From an uncultured Tateyamaria sp. (GTDB lineage: Bacteria > Pseudomonadota > Alphaproteobacteria > Rhodobacterales > Rhodobacteraceae), in the NCBI GenBank assembly GCA_947501275.1, contig CANMVD010000001.1, forward strand, positions 806,001-870,000: 64,000 nucleotides of DNA, read 5' to 3'. The notes beneath the pieces were generated by a model, which saw only the letters and a program-made list of their open reading frames with translations, was not told the origin of the DNA and made no database searches. The position numbers and the translations under genes are program-made. Shown one piece after another: positions 21,231-29,567 of the stretch. Every line of letters starts with the position of its first letter. Position 1 is the first letter of the stretch.

Positions 21231-22868
21231 TCAGCCCGACGGGCCGAAAGATTCAAAGTGGATACAGCCTGCAGGAACACCCTCCGCTTCAAGGCCATTG
21301 CGAATATCGGCGAGGAACACCGCAGGGCCGCACAGCATGTAATGCGCGTCTGGCCCAGCACCCAGTGCAACCAGATCCTTGGCCGTTATTCGACCCTCTA
21401 CGTCATATTTTCGATCCAGCATATCGGCGTCGTTGGGGCGGCTGTAGAAGGTCCGTGAGTGCAAGTTTTCGTTGCCGCTGACGATCCCATGAACCTCTGC
21501 CCGCAAGGCATGGTCGCGGCTGTTGCGTGCGCCATGAATATACCACACGTTGCGGCCATTTTGCCGTGCACTCGCGTGTAGTGCCGAAACCATGGGCGTC
21601 AGCCCGACACCAGCACTGACAAGAACCAATGGAGCGGTCTTGGACGGTATAACAAAGTCACCGGATGGTTTCCCCGCCTCGATGATACTACCTTCGGGCA
21701 ATGCATCGTGAAAGAATTGCGACACCAACCCCTTGTCTTCACGCTTGATGCTGATGCGATAGGCCGAATGGTCGTCGGGTGAGCTGGACAATGAATAGCT
21801 GCGCTTTGACATACCGATTTGGCCGGGAATTTGCACTTCCACGGGAAGATGTTGCCCAGCTTCAAATGGATCAAGCGCGCCGCCATCAACTGGCTCAAGA
21901 TAGAACGAAGTGATGCTGTCGCTTTCCTTCTCGCGTTTTACGATCTGCAAGCGGCGGTTCAGGTGATCCTGTTTTGCCCAGCGCAAGCCGACCGCTGCCG
22001 GCCGCTCCAACACACCCTCAACCTCAACAATGATCATGCGCCGTGCGTCTGGGTCGTGAGCGTTCCTTGGCGCCCAATCGATGCTCGCCCGCCCTGTGAT
22101 ATGCAAAAGTCCGCCCGTTTCGAAATCCACAAACAACAGTCCAATGCGTGGATCAGACACCAGATTGCCAATCGTGTTGAAAAAGTTGTTCCCAGCGTAG
22201 TCAGGGATTTGGAGGCGGTTTGGCCCGTCTACATGAAAAAAGCCAGCTGCCCCGCCACGATGGCTTGCATCAAACCCGTTTGAAGCGGCGCCAGGCGTTC
22301 CTTGATAGCCAGAGCCGATAAACATGGTATCTGCGGCAGCAATCTGGGCCATTTGAGCCGGTGTGAGGACCGTATCGCGCAGAGCTGCTGTTGCGGGTTG
22401 TTTGGGAACACGGGCCCACGCGCGTTCATGAATGTATTGCGGGCAATTGCCAAAAGTTTGTCGAATGTCGATCTGGTAGCCATCTTGTGCGCCTCGGATG
22501 TGCCCGCTGAAGCGGTTGCGACGGCGGGTCGCCAGCTCAATGCCCAGAACACCAATATCTGTGCCAGCGGCAAAGGCCTGTGCCAGCGGGTCGGTTGCAT
22601 CAGCTTCCACATCAAGCTTGATAGTGCGCGGATCAGGAGAAGAAGCAAACCCGTCGGGCCCCTCCAACATCGTGATCCATGTCTGGCCCTCGGCATCAGC
22701 GCCAGAGACAACAAGAAACGGCAGGCTGGTGTGAAATGCGCGATGCTGTTCAGGTAGATAGTCCCGAATAAACCCACCGGCCCATTGCGCCACGTCTCCG
22801 ACACCAACATTCGCCTGCGCCTTCAATTCACCTACGTGAAACGGATTGATTGGCTGTGTCGTCGGCAT
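21231..22868 (-). CDS. Pyridoxamine-phosphate-oxidase-like / flavin reductase fusion, no ferredoxin tail
   Basis: A 545-residue two-part protein. Residues 1 to about 320 form a split-barrel flavin-binding (PNPOx-like) part, with LQIPDYAGNNFFNTIGNLVSD. Residues from about 325 on form a ferredoxin-NADP-reductase-type module with the FAD motif RSYSLSS, the NAD-binding GVGLTPMVSAL, and YMLCGPAVF near the end. The protein stops right after HFESFGPSG. Longer relatives continue into a 2Fe-2S domain, but I find no frame coding one behind the stop. It is the last gene of a leftward operon with a glutathione transferase and an NTF2-like protein. The electron acceptor is unknown. Confidence 0.82.
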   Translation of the reverse strand: MPTTQPINPFHVGELKAQANVGVGDVAQWAGGFIRDYLPEQHRAFHTSLPFLVVSGADAEGQTWITMLEGPDGFASSPDPRTIKLDVEADATDPLAQAFAAGTDIGVLGIELATRRRNRFSGHIRGAQDGYQIDIRQTFGNCPQYIHERAWARVPKQPATAALRDTVLTPAQMAQIAAADTMFIGSGYQGTPGAASNGFDASHRGGAAGFFHVDGPNRLQIPDYAGNNFFNTIGNLVSDPRIGLLFVDFETGGLLHITGRASIDWAPRNAHDPDARRMIIVEVEGVLERPAAVGLRWAKQDHLNRRLQIVKREKESDSITSFYLEPVDGGALDPFEAGQHLPVEVQIPGQIGMSKRSYSLSSSPDDHSAYRISIKREDKGLVSQFFHDALPEGSIIEAGKPSGDFVIPSKTAPLVLVSAGVGLTPMVSALHASARQNGRNVWYIHGARNSRDHALRAEVHGIVSGNENLHSRTFYSRPNDADMLDRKYDVEGRITAKDLVALGAGPDAHYMLCGPAVFLADIRNGLEAEGVPAGCIHFESFGPSG

Positions 22869-22940
22869 TGTACGAACCCTTTCATGATCAGGAGGACTGC
22901 GCGCCGCAGAGAGGTTCCTACTCCGGCACGCAACTTTGCC

Positions 22941-23567
22941 TTAAGCCAACTCGGGGATGGGTGAGGTGACCATGCCAACAAAGCCAGGTTGCTGTTCAAT
23001 GCGCTCCAGCCACGCGCGGACATTTGGAAAAGGTGCAAGATCAACGCCACCTTCTGGAGCGTGGGCGACATAGCTGTAGCCTGCCACGTCCGCGACTGTG
23101 ATCTTGTCAGTCGCCAGCCAGTCTCGACCGTCCAGATGCGTCTCCATAATCTTCAACAGATCATGGGACTTTTCGACAGCTGCAGCGTGGTCGTGACTGG
23201 TGCCAAACACCTTGACCAAACGCGCGGCACACGGACCTGCATAGATATTATCAGCCGCAATCGTCAGCCAACGCTGAACTTCGGCGGCATCTTTCGGGTC
23301 AGACGGTAACCAGTCGGATCCTTTGGCATAAGTGTGCACAAGATAGGCCAGGATCGCATTGCTGTCGGCCAGCGTGTAACCGCCATCATCAATTGCTGGC
23401 ACCAGTCCGAACGGGCTGATCCTAAGGAAGTCAGGGGCCTTGTGTGCGCCGTTGGCCATATCAAGGTCTATTGTCTCATATGGCAGGCCCAGAAGCGCCA
23501 ACATTAGCTCTGCGCGATGGCTGTGGCCAGATTTTGGGGTGCGGTAGAGTTTGATGGGAGTGGTCAT
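22941..23567 (-). CDS. Glutathione S-transferase family protein
   Basis: A 208-residue GST with the thioredoxin-fold N-terminal domain, opening IKLYRTPKSGHSHRAELML, where Ser/His near residue 14 would contact glutathione. The conserved cis-proline segment FGLVPAIDDGGYTLADSNAI and the helical C-terminal domain with ITVADVAGYSYVAHAPEGG follow. The start MTTPIKLYR was chosen because GSTs begin just before the first strand. It is co-oriented with the flavin reductase fusion (72 bp downstream) and the NTF2-like gene (24 bp upstream), suggesting a detoxification operon. Confidence 0.9.
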   Translation of the reverse strand: MTTPIKLYRTPKSGHSHRAELMLALLGLPYETIDLDMANGAHKAPDFLRISPFGLVPAIDDGGYTLADSNAILAYLVHTYAKGSDWLPSDPKDAAEVQRWLTIAADNIYAGPCAARLVKVFGTSHDHAAAVEKSHDLLKIMETHLDGRDWLATDKITVADVAGYSYVAHAPEGGVDLAPFPNVRAWLERIEQQPGFVGMVTSPIPELA

Positions 23568-23591
23568 GTATCTGTCCAATCTTGGATGAAG

Positions 23592-24068
23592 TTAAAAACT
23601 GAAATCGCTGAGTGAGGGATGATCTTCGGGGCGGCGCCCGAGTGGCCATCGAAACTTGCGATCTTCTTCGCGAATGGGCGCTTCGTTGATGCTGGCATGA
23701 CGAACTGCCATGTAGCCGCTCTCGTCGAACTCCCAGTTTTCGTTGCCGTAGGCGCGAAACCAGTTGCCGCTGTCGTCGTGGTATTCATAGGCATAGCGCA
23801 CAGCGATGCGGTTGCCGTTGTAGGCCCAAAGCTCCTTGATCAGGCGATAGTCCAATTCCTTGTCCCACTTGCGAGTCAGGAATTCTTCTATCGGCTTGCG
23901 GCCCTGCGGGAATTCCGCGCGGTTGCGCCATTTGCTGTCCGGCGTATAAGCAAGCGCAACCTTAACTGCGTTACGGCTGTTCCAGCCGTCTTCCGCAAGG
24001 CGGACCTTTTCGCGGGCTGTCTCTTCATTAAATGGAGGCAGTGGATAACGCGGAGCTTCACGTGTCAT
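23592..24068 (-). CDS. DUF1348 / NTF2-like protein
   Basis: A 158-residue cytoplasmic protein of the SnoaL/NTF2-like fold, DUF1348 type. The family pattern [22 protein letters not shown] is at the N-terminus, followed by [10 protein letters not shown], the [19 protein letters not shown] core, and [18 protein letters not shown]. Small members of this fold bind or convert hydrophobic compounds, but the substrate here is unknown. It lies between a short unknown gene upstream and a GST downstream, all facing away from a LysR regulator. Confidence 0.88.
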   Translation of the reverse strand: MTREAPRYPLPPFNEETAREKVRLAEDGWNSRNAVKVALAYTPDSKWRNRAEFPQGRKPIEEFLTRKWDKELDYRLIKELWAYNGNRIAVRYAYEYHDDSGNWFRAYGNENWEFDESGYMAVRHASINEAPIREEDRKFRWPLGRRPEDHPSLSDFSF

Positions 24069-24091
24069 TGTTTCGTCCTTGTGAGTGCAAG

Positions 24092-24343
24092 TCAGGCGAT
24101 CGGTGCATTGATCGCAGGCAGTTCGATCGCAGAATGAGAGACTTCGTTTATGTGGCTCGACAGCACGTCCCGTGCGATCAGGCCAATCATCGTGACACTC
24201 GCGTATCTGGTCGCGCGCAGGTCCAGGAGATCATGAATGCCCAAGCGGTTCTTGATCGACAGCCCCTTGGTTGCATGCATAGCGGCCTTACGTGCCTGCC
24301 CGCGGGCCTTATCGACACTGGCAAGAATGGGTGGGCAGTTCAT
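24092..24343 (-). CDS. Small hypothetical protein at the head of the LysR-divergent operon
   Basis: An 83-residue open frame with an AAAGGA ribosome site at proper distance from its ATG, 23 bp upstream of the DUF1348 gene and facing the LysR gene. The sequence ([24 protein letters not shown] in its first half) has a basic, helical look. I recognise no family and see no signal peptide. It could be a real small protein, a leader for the operon, or a chance frame; position and ribosome site favour a gene. Confidence 0.45.
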   Translation of the reverse strand: MNCPPILASVDKARGQARKAAMHATKGLSIKNRLGIHDLLDLRATRYASVTMIGLIARDVLSSHINEVSHSAIELPAINAPIA

Positions 24344-24409
24344 GTCGTTGATCCTTTGGATGGGGCTCTCTGTGTCCTCGCACCCTAGATACAGGCAAAC
24401 AAATTTGAT

Positions 24410-24439
24410 AATAATGACGCAAATGTAAAAGACATTATT
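24410..24439. promoter_or_regulatory. Inverted repeat, candidate LysR-regulator operator
   Basis: AATAATG (24410-24416) and CATTATT (24433-24439) form a 7-bp inverted repeat with a 16-bp spacer in an AT-rich patch, about 30 bp upstream of the LysR start codon and between the divergent genes. LysR-type activators usually bind such sites in the shared control region. Confidence 0.45.
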
Positions 24440-24466
24440 TCACTTTCGGCAATTATGAGGTGCAAC

Positions 24467-25363
24467 ATGGACCGCTTGCAATCCTTGGAAGTGTTTGTCG
24501 CAGTAGCCGAGGCAGGCAGCTTTTCAGGTGGCGCCCGCGCGATGGGCATCAGTGCGCCGTCCGCGACCCGAGGTGTCAATGAACTGGAAGAGCGTCTGGG
24601 CGCGCGACTCTTCATCAGAACCACCAGAGTGGTGCGCCTTACGGACGTTGGACAGGCTTACCTTGAAGACGTGCGCGCTATTCTGGCTGATCTCGGCGCA
24701 GCCAGTGACAGCGTTTCGGGCGCCATTGGAAAGCCAAAAGGGGTTCTCAGGCTGACGTCGCCAGTCGAATTCGGGCGCATTCACATCGCCCCAATTTTGG
24801 CAGAGTATCTTGACCTGAACCCGGGCATGACCGCCAGCATGTTGATGGTCGACCGCGTGGTCAACTTGGCCGAAGAAGGCTTGGATATCGGAGTCAGAAT
24901 CGGGCCTTTGACTTCACCTGGATTAATGGCCGTAAAGGTCGGGCAGGTCAGGCGTGTGATTTGTGGGTCGAAAGAGTACTTCGCAAAACACGGCTTACCG
25001 CAGACACCTGACGATCTGTCACAGCACCGTATCGTCGCGTCCGCACCGGCGACTTACAGCAATGAATGGCGGTTTGGAAAAAGCCAGGACATTGTGACTA
25101 AGGTGGCCCCCCAGCTTGCGATGACCAGCGTTGCAGCGGCTGTATCTCTGGCCAGATCCGGATGGGGTTTGACCCGCGCACTTTCGTATCAGGTTGGCCC
25201 AGACCTTGAATCAGGGCAGCTACAGACTGTTCTTGATAACTATGAACCGGATCACCTGCCGATCCATCTCATTCACTACGAAGGGCGACGGGTATCGACA
25301 AAAGTCCGCAGTTTTCTGGATCTCGCCCGGGAACGACTGCGACAATCGCCAACCCTGAACTAA
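24467..25363 (+). CDS. LysR family transcriptional regulator
   Basis: A 298-residue LysR-type regulator. The winged helix-turn-helix occupies about residues 1-60 (FVAVAEAGSFSGGARAMG, ATRGVNELEERLGARLF). The periplasmic-binding-protein-like effector domain follows from about 90, with GLDIGVRIGPL in its core, placing it in the CrgA-like subgroup. ATG 24467 has a GAGG site in front and gives the standard MDRLQSLEVFV start. It is transcribed away from the operon encoding the NTF2-like protein, GST and flavin reductase fusion, which it most likely controls. The inducer is unknown. Confidence 0.92.
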   Translation: MDRLQSLEVFVAVAEAGSFSGGARAMGISAPSATRGVNELEERLGARLFIRTTRVVRLTDVGQAYLEDVRAILADLGAASDSVSGAIGKPKGVLRLTSPVEFGRIHIAPILAEYLDLNPGMTASMLMVDRVVNLAEEGLDIGVRIGPLTSPGLMAVKVGQVRRVICGSKEYFAKHGLPQTPDDLSQHRIVASAPATYSNEWRFGKSQDIVTKVAPQLAMTSVAAAVSLARSGWGLTRALSYQVGPDLESGQLQTVLDNYEPDHLPIHLIHYEGRRVSTKVRSFLDLARERLRQSPTLN

Positions 25364-25401
25364 GCCGAACCTTGCCTTGCTGGCACGACACCGAGCGCGA
25401 C

Positions 25402-25440
25402 AAAAAAAGGGCCCCGCCGCGACTGCGGCAGAGCCCTTTC
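25402..25440 (-). terminator. Terminator of ahcY on the minus strand
   Basis: Read on the minus strand, AAAGGGCTC...GCCGC / GCGGC...GGGCCCTTT forms an interrupted hairpin followed by seven T (complement of A 25402-25408). It starts about 20 bp after the ahcY stop. It also lies behind the convergent LysR gene, where it has no strong T run. Confidence 0.75.
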
Positions 25441-25459
25441 CATTAATTATCCGAAACGC

Positions 25460-26848
25460 TTAGTAGCGGTAGTGCTCAGGCTTGTAAGGGCCTTCCGGCT
25501 TAACGCCGATATAGGACGCCTGTTCGCTGTCCATCTGAGTCAGTTTGACCCCAATGCGGTCAAGGTGCAGACGGGCGACTTTCTCGTCCAGATGCTTGGG
25601 CAGAATGTACACTTCGTTGTTGTACTCGTCGCCTTTGGTCCACAACTCGATCTGGGCCAGCACCTGATTGGTGAAAGACGCAGACATCACAAAGGACGGG
25701 TGGCCCGTGGCGTTGCCAAGGTTCAGCAGACGACCTTCAGACAGCAGGATCAGCCGATTGCCATTCGGCATCTCGATCATGTCCACCTGCTCCTTGATGT
25801 TCGTCCACTTGTGGTTCTTGAGGTTCGCCACCTGAATTTCGTTGTCGAAGTGGCCGATGTTGCCGACGATGGCCATGTCCTTCATCTCGCGCATGTGCTC
25901 GATGCGGATCACGTCCTTGTTGCCCGTTGTGGTGACAAAGATATCCGCCGTGCTGACCACATCTTCGAGCGTGGTGACTTGGAACCCGTCCATTGCCGCC
26001 TGCAATGCGCAGATCGGATCAACCTCGGTCACGATCACACGGGCGCCTGCACCGGCCAGCGACGCCGCGGAACCTTTGCCGACATCGCCATACCCCATAA
26101 CAACAGCAACCTTACCAGCCATCATCGTGTCGGTAGCGCGGCGGATGCCGTCAACCAGTGATTCCTTGCAACCATATTTGTTGTCGAACTTCGATTTGGT
26201 GACAGAATCGTTCACGTTGATTGCAGGGAACGGCAACTGCCCATCGCGCACCAGCTGATACAGGCGGTTCACACCGGTGGTGGTCTCCTCTGAGACGCCT
26301 TTGATCTGGTTGCGCACCTTTGTGAACCAACCGGGGCTTTCGGCCATGCGCTTCGCGATCTGCTTCTTGATCACTTCTTCTTCTTCAGAAGATGGAACCG
26401 GAATGATATCTTCGCCCGCTTCGGCACGTGCACCCAACAGAACATACAGCGTAGCATCGCCGCCATCATCAAGGATCATGTTGGGCAGATCGTCAAAAAG
26501 GAACGACTTATCCAGGTAATCCCAGTGCTCTTCAAGGCTTTGGCCCTTGATCGCAAAGACCGGCACACCGCTTGCAGCAATCGCCGCCGCCGCATGGTCC
26601 TGTGTTGAAAAGATGTTGCACGACGCCCAGCGTACATCCGCACCCAGCGCCACCAGCGTTTCAATCAGAACGGCTGTCTGGATCGTCATATGAAGCGAAC
26701 CGACAATGCGCGCGCCGGACAGTGGCTTGCTCTCTCCGTATTCTTCGCGCAGCGCCATCAGGCCCGGCATTTCGGTCTCTGCGATATCCAATTCCTTGCG
26801 GCCGAATTCCGCCAGCGCGATATCCTTGACGATGTAGTCCTGAGCCAT
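25460..26848 (-). CDS. ahcY: Adenosylhomocysteinase
   Basis: NAD-dependent SAH hydrolase that splits S-adenosylhomocysteine into adenosine and homocysteine, relieving product inhibition of methyltransferases. It has 462 residues starting [10 protein letters not shown]; the frame extends much further upstream but only this start, behind an AAGGA site, fits the family. [14 protein letters not shown] (about residue 80) is in the substrate domain, the NAD motif [10 protein letters not shown] is at about 255, and the protein ends in the classical KPEHYRY. The minus-strand leader of about 150 nt shows no SAH-riboswitch pattern that I recognise. It is divergent from an HD-hydrolase gene. Confidence 0.97.
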   Translation of the reverse strand: MAQDYIVKDIALAEFGRKELDIAETEMPGLMALREEYGESKPLSGARIVGSLHMTIQTAVLIETLVALGADVRWASCNIFSTQDHAAAAIAASGVPVFAIKGQSLEEHWDYLDKSFLFDDLPNMILDDGGDATLYVLLGARAEAGEDIIPVPSSEEEEVIKKQIAKRMAESPGWFTKVRNQIKGVSEETTTGVNRLYQLVRDGQLPFPAINVNDSVTKSKFDNKYGCKESLVDGIRRATDTMMAGKVAVVMGYGDVGKGSAASLAGAGARVIVTEVDPICALQAAMDGFQVTTLEDVVSTADIFVTTTGNKDVIRIEHMREMKDMAIVGNIGHFDNEIQVANLKNHKWTNIKEQVDMIEMPNGNRLILLSEGRLLNLGNATGHPSFVMSASFTNQVLAQIELWTKGDEYNNEVYILPKHLDEKVARLHLDRIGVKLTQMDSEQASYIGVKPEGPYKPEHYRY

Positions 26849-27002
26849 CTTTGCATCCTTGTTACGAGTCACGGGGCAGATAGCACTGCAACCCCGCCAG
26901 AACAATCGCCCGCGTCGTTTGGCCGTACCGGAGCGCGGTCGAGCAAACGGTTTCCCTCGCCTGACACACGCGCTAGGACTGAGACCAAAGAGGATCATAC
27001 CC

Positions 27003-27599
27003 ATGGCCAATCCCCCCCGCGCATGGCAACGAATGCTGTCCGGCCGCAGGCTCGACCTGCTGGACCCAACGCCAATGGACATCGAGATCGAAGACATCGC
27101 GCATGGGCTAGCCTTTGTGGCACGCTGGAACGGGCAGACTGTTGGGGACTACGCTTACTCCGTTGCTGAACACTCGCTTCTGGTCGAAACGCTGTTTGGA
27201 CGACTCGCGCCAAAAGCCCCAGCCAAATGGAGACTGGCCGCGCTGCTGCACGACGCGCCAGAATACGTGATCGGGGATATGATCTCGCCCGTCAAAGCCG
27301 CTGTTGGGCCGGGCTACGGTGCTCTGGATGAACGGCTGGAGGCAGCAATCCACATCCGCTTTGGCCTGCCCGCAAAGGTACCGTTACAGATCAAAAGACA
27401 GATCAAGAAGGCTGACAAGATCAGCGCCTGGATGGAGGCGACGCAAATCGCAGGTTTCACCGAAGCCGAAGCAACCAAGTTTTTCGGCAAGCCCGACGCG
27501 CAATTGATCAACGACCTGACTATCGTCCTGCGGCCCCCAGTCGAAACCCGCACCGATTACACCAACCGTCACAATATGCTGCTGGAGCAATGCATATGA
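27003..27599 (+). CDS. HD domain hydrolase (YfbR-like)
   Basis: A 198-residue metal-dependent HD-domain phosphohydrolase resembling 5'-deoxynucleotidase YfbR. The metal residues are visible as His in VAEHSLLV (about residue 55), HD in [14 protein letters not shown] (about 83) and a later Asp in [11 protein letters not shown]. The start follows AGAGG. The GNAT gene begins inside its last codons (ATG 27596), so they are coupled. A nucleotide substrate is likely by family but not proven. Confidence 0.85.
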   Translation: MANPPRAWQRMLSGRRLDLLDPTPMDIEIEDIAHGLAFVARWNGQTVGDYAYSVAEHSLLVETLFGRLAPKAPAKWRLAALLHDAPEYVIGDMISPVKAAVGPGYGALDERLEAAIHIRFGLPAKVPLQIKRQIKKADKISAWMEATQIAGFTEAEATKFFGKPDAQLINDLTIVLRPPVETRTDYTNRHNMLLEQCI

Positions 27600-28084
27600 T
27601 CAACGTCCGCCCCGCCATTCGCCTGGATGCGCCCTCGATGGCCAAGCTGCTGAACAAGATCATCATCGACGGAGGCACAACTGCCCTGACAAAAACAGTG
27701 ACTGGCGAAGATTTGTTGGAACGCATGTCGGCTAACGATGGGCGTACGGCATGGCATGTGGCCGTCAACGCTGACGAAGCTGTAGTCGGCTTCCAGTGGA
27801 TTGCACCAGGTGGCAGCTATCTGCCACCGCAGGCTGCAGAAATCGCTACCTTCGTCGAGGTCGGGCAAACGGGCTTGGGTATCGGATCAAAGCTCTTTGA
27901 TGCAACCAAGGCCGCGGCAAAGTCTTTGGGCTACGGCTGGATCAACGCCAACATCCGCGCGGATAACGAAGGCGGACTGATCTATTACCAATCGCGTGGT
28001 TTTGTGGATTACGGGCGGATCGAAGATTACAAAATGGAAAACGGACAAACCGTGGACAAGGTTCTGAAACGCTACGACCTCTGA
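27596..28084 (+). CDS. GNAT family N-acetyltransferase
   Basis: A 162-residue acyltransferase with the GNAT fold: VGFQWIAP strand, then the acetyl-CoA pyrophosphate-binding stretch VEVGQTGLGIGSKLFDATKAAAKSLGY (the Q/RxxGxG/A motif), and the C-terminal INANIRADNEGGLIYYQSRGF. The start ATG 27596 overlaps the stop codon of the HD hydrolase; an alternative ATG lies 6 bp upstream. The acceptor substrate is not evident from sequence or neighbours. Confidence 0.88.
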   Translation: MINVRPAIRLDAPSMAKLLNKIIIDGGTTALTKTVTGEDLLERMSANDGRTAWHVAVNADEAVVGFQWIAPGGSYLPPQAAEIATFVEVGQTGLGIGSKLFDATKAAAKSLGYGWINANIRADNEGGLIYYQSRGFVDYGRIEDYKMENGQTVDKVLKRYDL

Positions 28085-28208
28085 TCAAGCTCAGTACTAC
28101 GTGCCCAAGAGTTGACCATGAACGCAATGCACTCCCTACATTAGGGGTGCGATGAAAAAACGGGCGCACATAAGACCAAATCTTCTTCTGAGCAAAATAC
28201 CATGGGGT

Positions 28209-28229
28209 CTGGGGCAAAGCCCCAGTTTT
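28209..28229 (+). terminator. Short terminator after the GNAT gene
   Basis: CTGGGGC (28209-28215), AAA loop, GCCCCAG (28219-28225), TTTT. It is compact and GC-rich, sits 5 bp from the convergent regA stop codon, and could end rightward transcripts from the HD/GNAT pair. Confidence 0.65.
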
Positions 28230-28233
28230 CATC

Positions 28234-28788
28234 TCAACGCGGCGAACGTTTGGCCAAAATGCGCTGCAATGTGCGACGATGCATATTCAAACGACGCGCC
28301 GTTTCCGACACATTGCGATCGCACAATTCATAAACGCGCTGAATATGCTCCCAGCGCACACGATCTGCACTCATGGGATTCTCTGGCGGCGGGGGCAAGT
28401 CGTCACCATTGGCCAAAAGAGCGTTGGTAATGTCAGTAGCATCCGCGGGCTTTGACAGATAGTCAGTTGCACCGATTTTGACAGCCGCCACGGCCGTGGC
28501 GATGGCACCATAGCCGGTCAACACAACCACGCGGGCGTCCGGGCGCTTTTCGCGCAGCACCTCTACCACGTCCAAGCCATTGCCGTCTTCCAGACGCAAA
28601 TCGACAACCGCAAAGGCTGGCGGACGCGCCGTGGCAATGGCCTTTCCCGCCGCAACCGACTCTGCCGTTTCCGTTTCAAATCCGCGTTTTTCCATAGCTT
28701 TGGCAAGACGACGCAGAAACGGCTCGTCATCGTCGACCAGCAACAAAGTCTTGTCTTCGCCAATCTCAGTCATCGCGGCTTCGGCCAT
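28234..28788 (-). CDS. regA: Global redox response regulator RegA/PrrA
   Basis: Response regulator of the RegBA (PrrBA, ActRS) system, 184 residues, controlling photosynthesis, respiration, carbon and nitrogen fixation genes in relatives. The receiver domain has the acidic pocket VDDDE (about 18-22), phospho-acceptor Asp63 in VVDLRLEDG and Lys in LSKPADA. A run of prolines links it to a Fis-type helix-turn-helix, NVSETARRLNMHRRTLQRILAKR. The start MAEAAMTEIG follows a GGGAG site. Together with senC and regB next door this is the canonical cluster. Confidence 0.96.
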   Translation of the reverse strand: MAEAAMTEIGEDKTLLLVDDDEPFLRRLAKAMEKRGFETETAESVAAGKAIATARPPAFAVVDLRLEDGNGLDVVEVLREKRPDARVVVLTGYGAIATAVAAVKIGATDYLSKPADATDITNALLANGDDLPPPPENPMSADRVRWEHIQRVYELCDRNVSETARRLNMHRRTLQRILAKRSPR

Positions 28789-28869
28789 CTTTTTCTCCCG
28801 GTTCCAAATCGTCTGGCTACGCAGAACTATGGGGCGCGACCCCGCCTTCGTCAATTTTTTGCGGAAAAA

Positions 28870-29490
28870 TCAGGCATTTTCTACAAAACAAGCCACACGA
28901 TCCGCCATGGTTTCTGCGCTGACATCCCTGCGAAAGAATTCGACAAACCCATGCTCAGGCAGCACCAGATAGGTAAAGGTCGAATGGTCCACCAAATAGA
29001 ACTCGTCAGATTTATCGTGAGCCTTGTAGTAAGTCCGATATGTCTTGCTAGCTGCGTCGGTCTGCTCGGGAGTACCGGTCAATCCAATCATCTTTTCGTG
29101 CAGGTTGTAGGCAAAGTCACCCACAAGCTCTGGCGTGTCACGCTCTGGGTCAATGGTAATGAAAACCGGGGTCACCGACATGCCGCGTTCTGCAAGAACA
29201 TCAACAGCTTCTGCGTTGCGCGCCGTGTCAAGCGGACAGACATCGGGGCAGAACGTGTAACCGAAGTAGATCAATGAAGGCTCGGTGATCACATCGGCAT
29301 CCGTAACCGTTTCGCCTTGCGCGTTCACCAACTCAAACGGTCCGCCGATCTCGTTTCCATCACCTGCAACTTGGGTGGCATTACACTGGCCAAAGGCTGT
29401 GTCCGTTCCCCCACTTACCGAAAACCATACCAGGACCCCGATAAAAATGGCGGCGACAAGGGCGGCAACCGGTGCAATGATACGCGTCAT
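28870..29490 (-). CDS. senC: SCO1/SenC (PrrC) copper chaperone-like protein
   Basis: Membrane-anchored periplasmic thioredoxin-fold protein, 206 residues, that delivers copper to cytochrome c oxidase and influences RegB signalling in relatives. One N-terminal transmembrane helix (about residues 5-25) is followed by the copper motif Cys81-Pro-Asp-Val-Cys85 and a distal His in LVDHSTF. It lies between regA and the divergent regB, the usual arrangement. The 77-bp gap between senC and regB start codons should hold both promoters. Confidence 0.95.
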   Translation of the reverse strand: MTRIIAPVAALVAAIFIGVLVWFSVSGGTDTAFGQCNATQVAGDGNEIGGPFELVNAQGETVTDADVITEPSLIYFGYTFCPDVCPLDTARNAEAVDVLAERGMSVTPVFITIDPERDTPELVGDFAYNLHEKMIGLTGTPEQTDAASKTYRTYYKAHDKSDEFYLVDHSTFTYLVLPEHGFVEFFRRDVSAETMADRVACFVENA

Positions 29491-29567
29491 GACAGACCTT
29501 TTTTCGCTGTGATCCCCTCTTAGCTATCAGGCCCAAGCGACAGTTCAATAAACGAAGTAGTGACACA

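Noticed and set aside
25472-26161. 229-codon plus-strand frame opposite ahcY
   Set aside because: Mirror of a highly conserved enzyme; His/Val/Arg-rich and without a ribosome site.
26849-27002. SAH riboswitch upstream of ahcY
   Set aside because: The expected conserved core and pseudoknot pairing were not found in the minus-strand leader.
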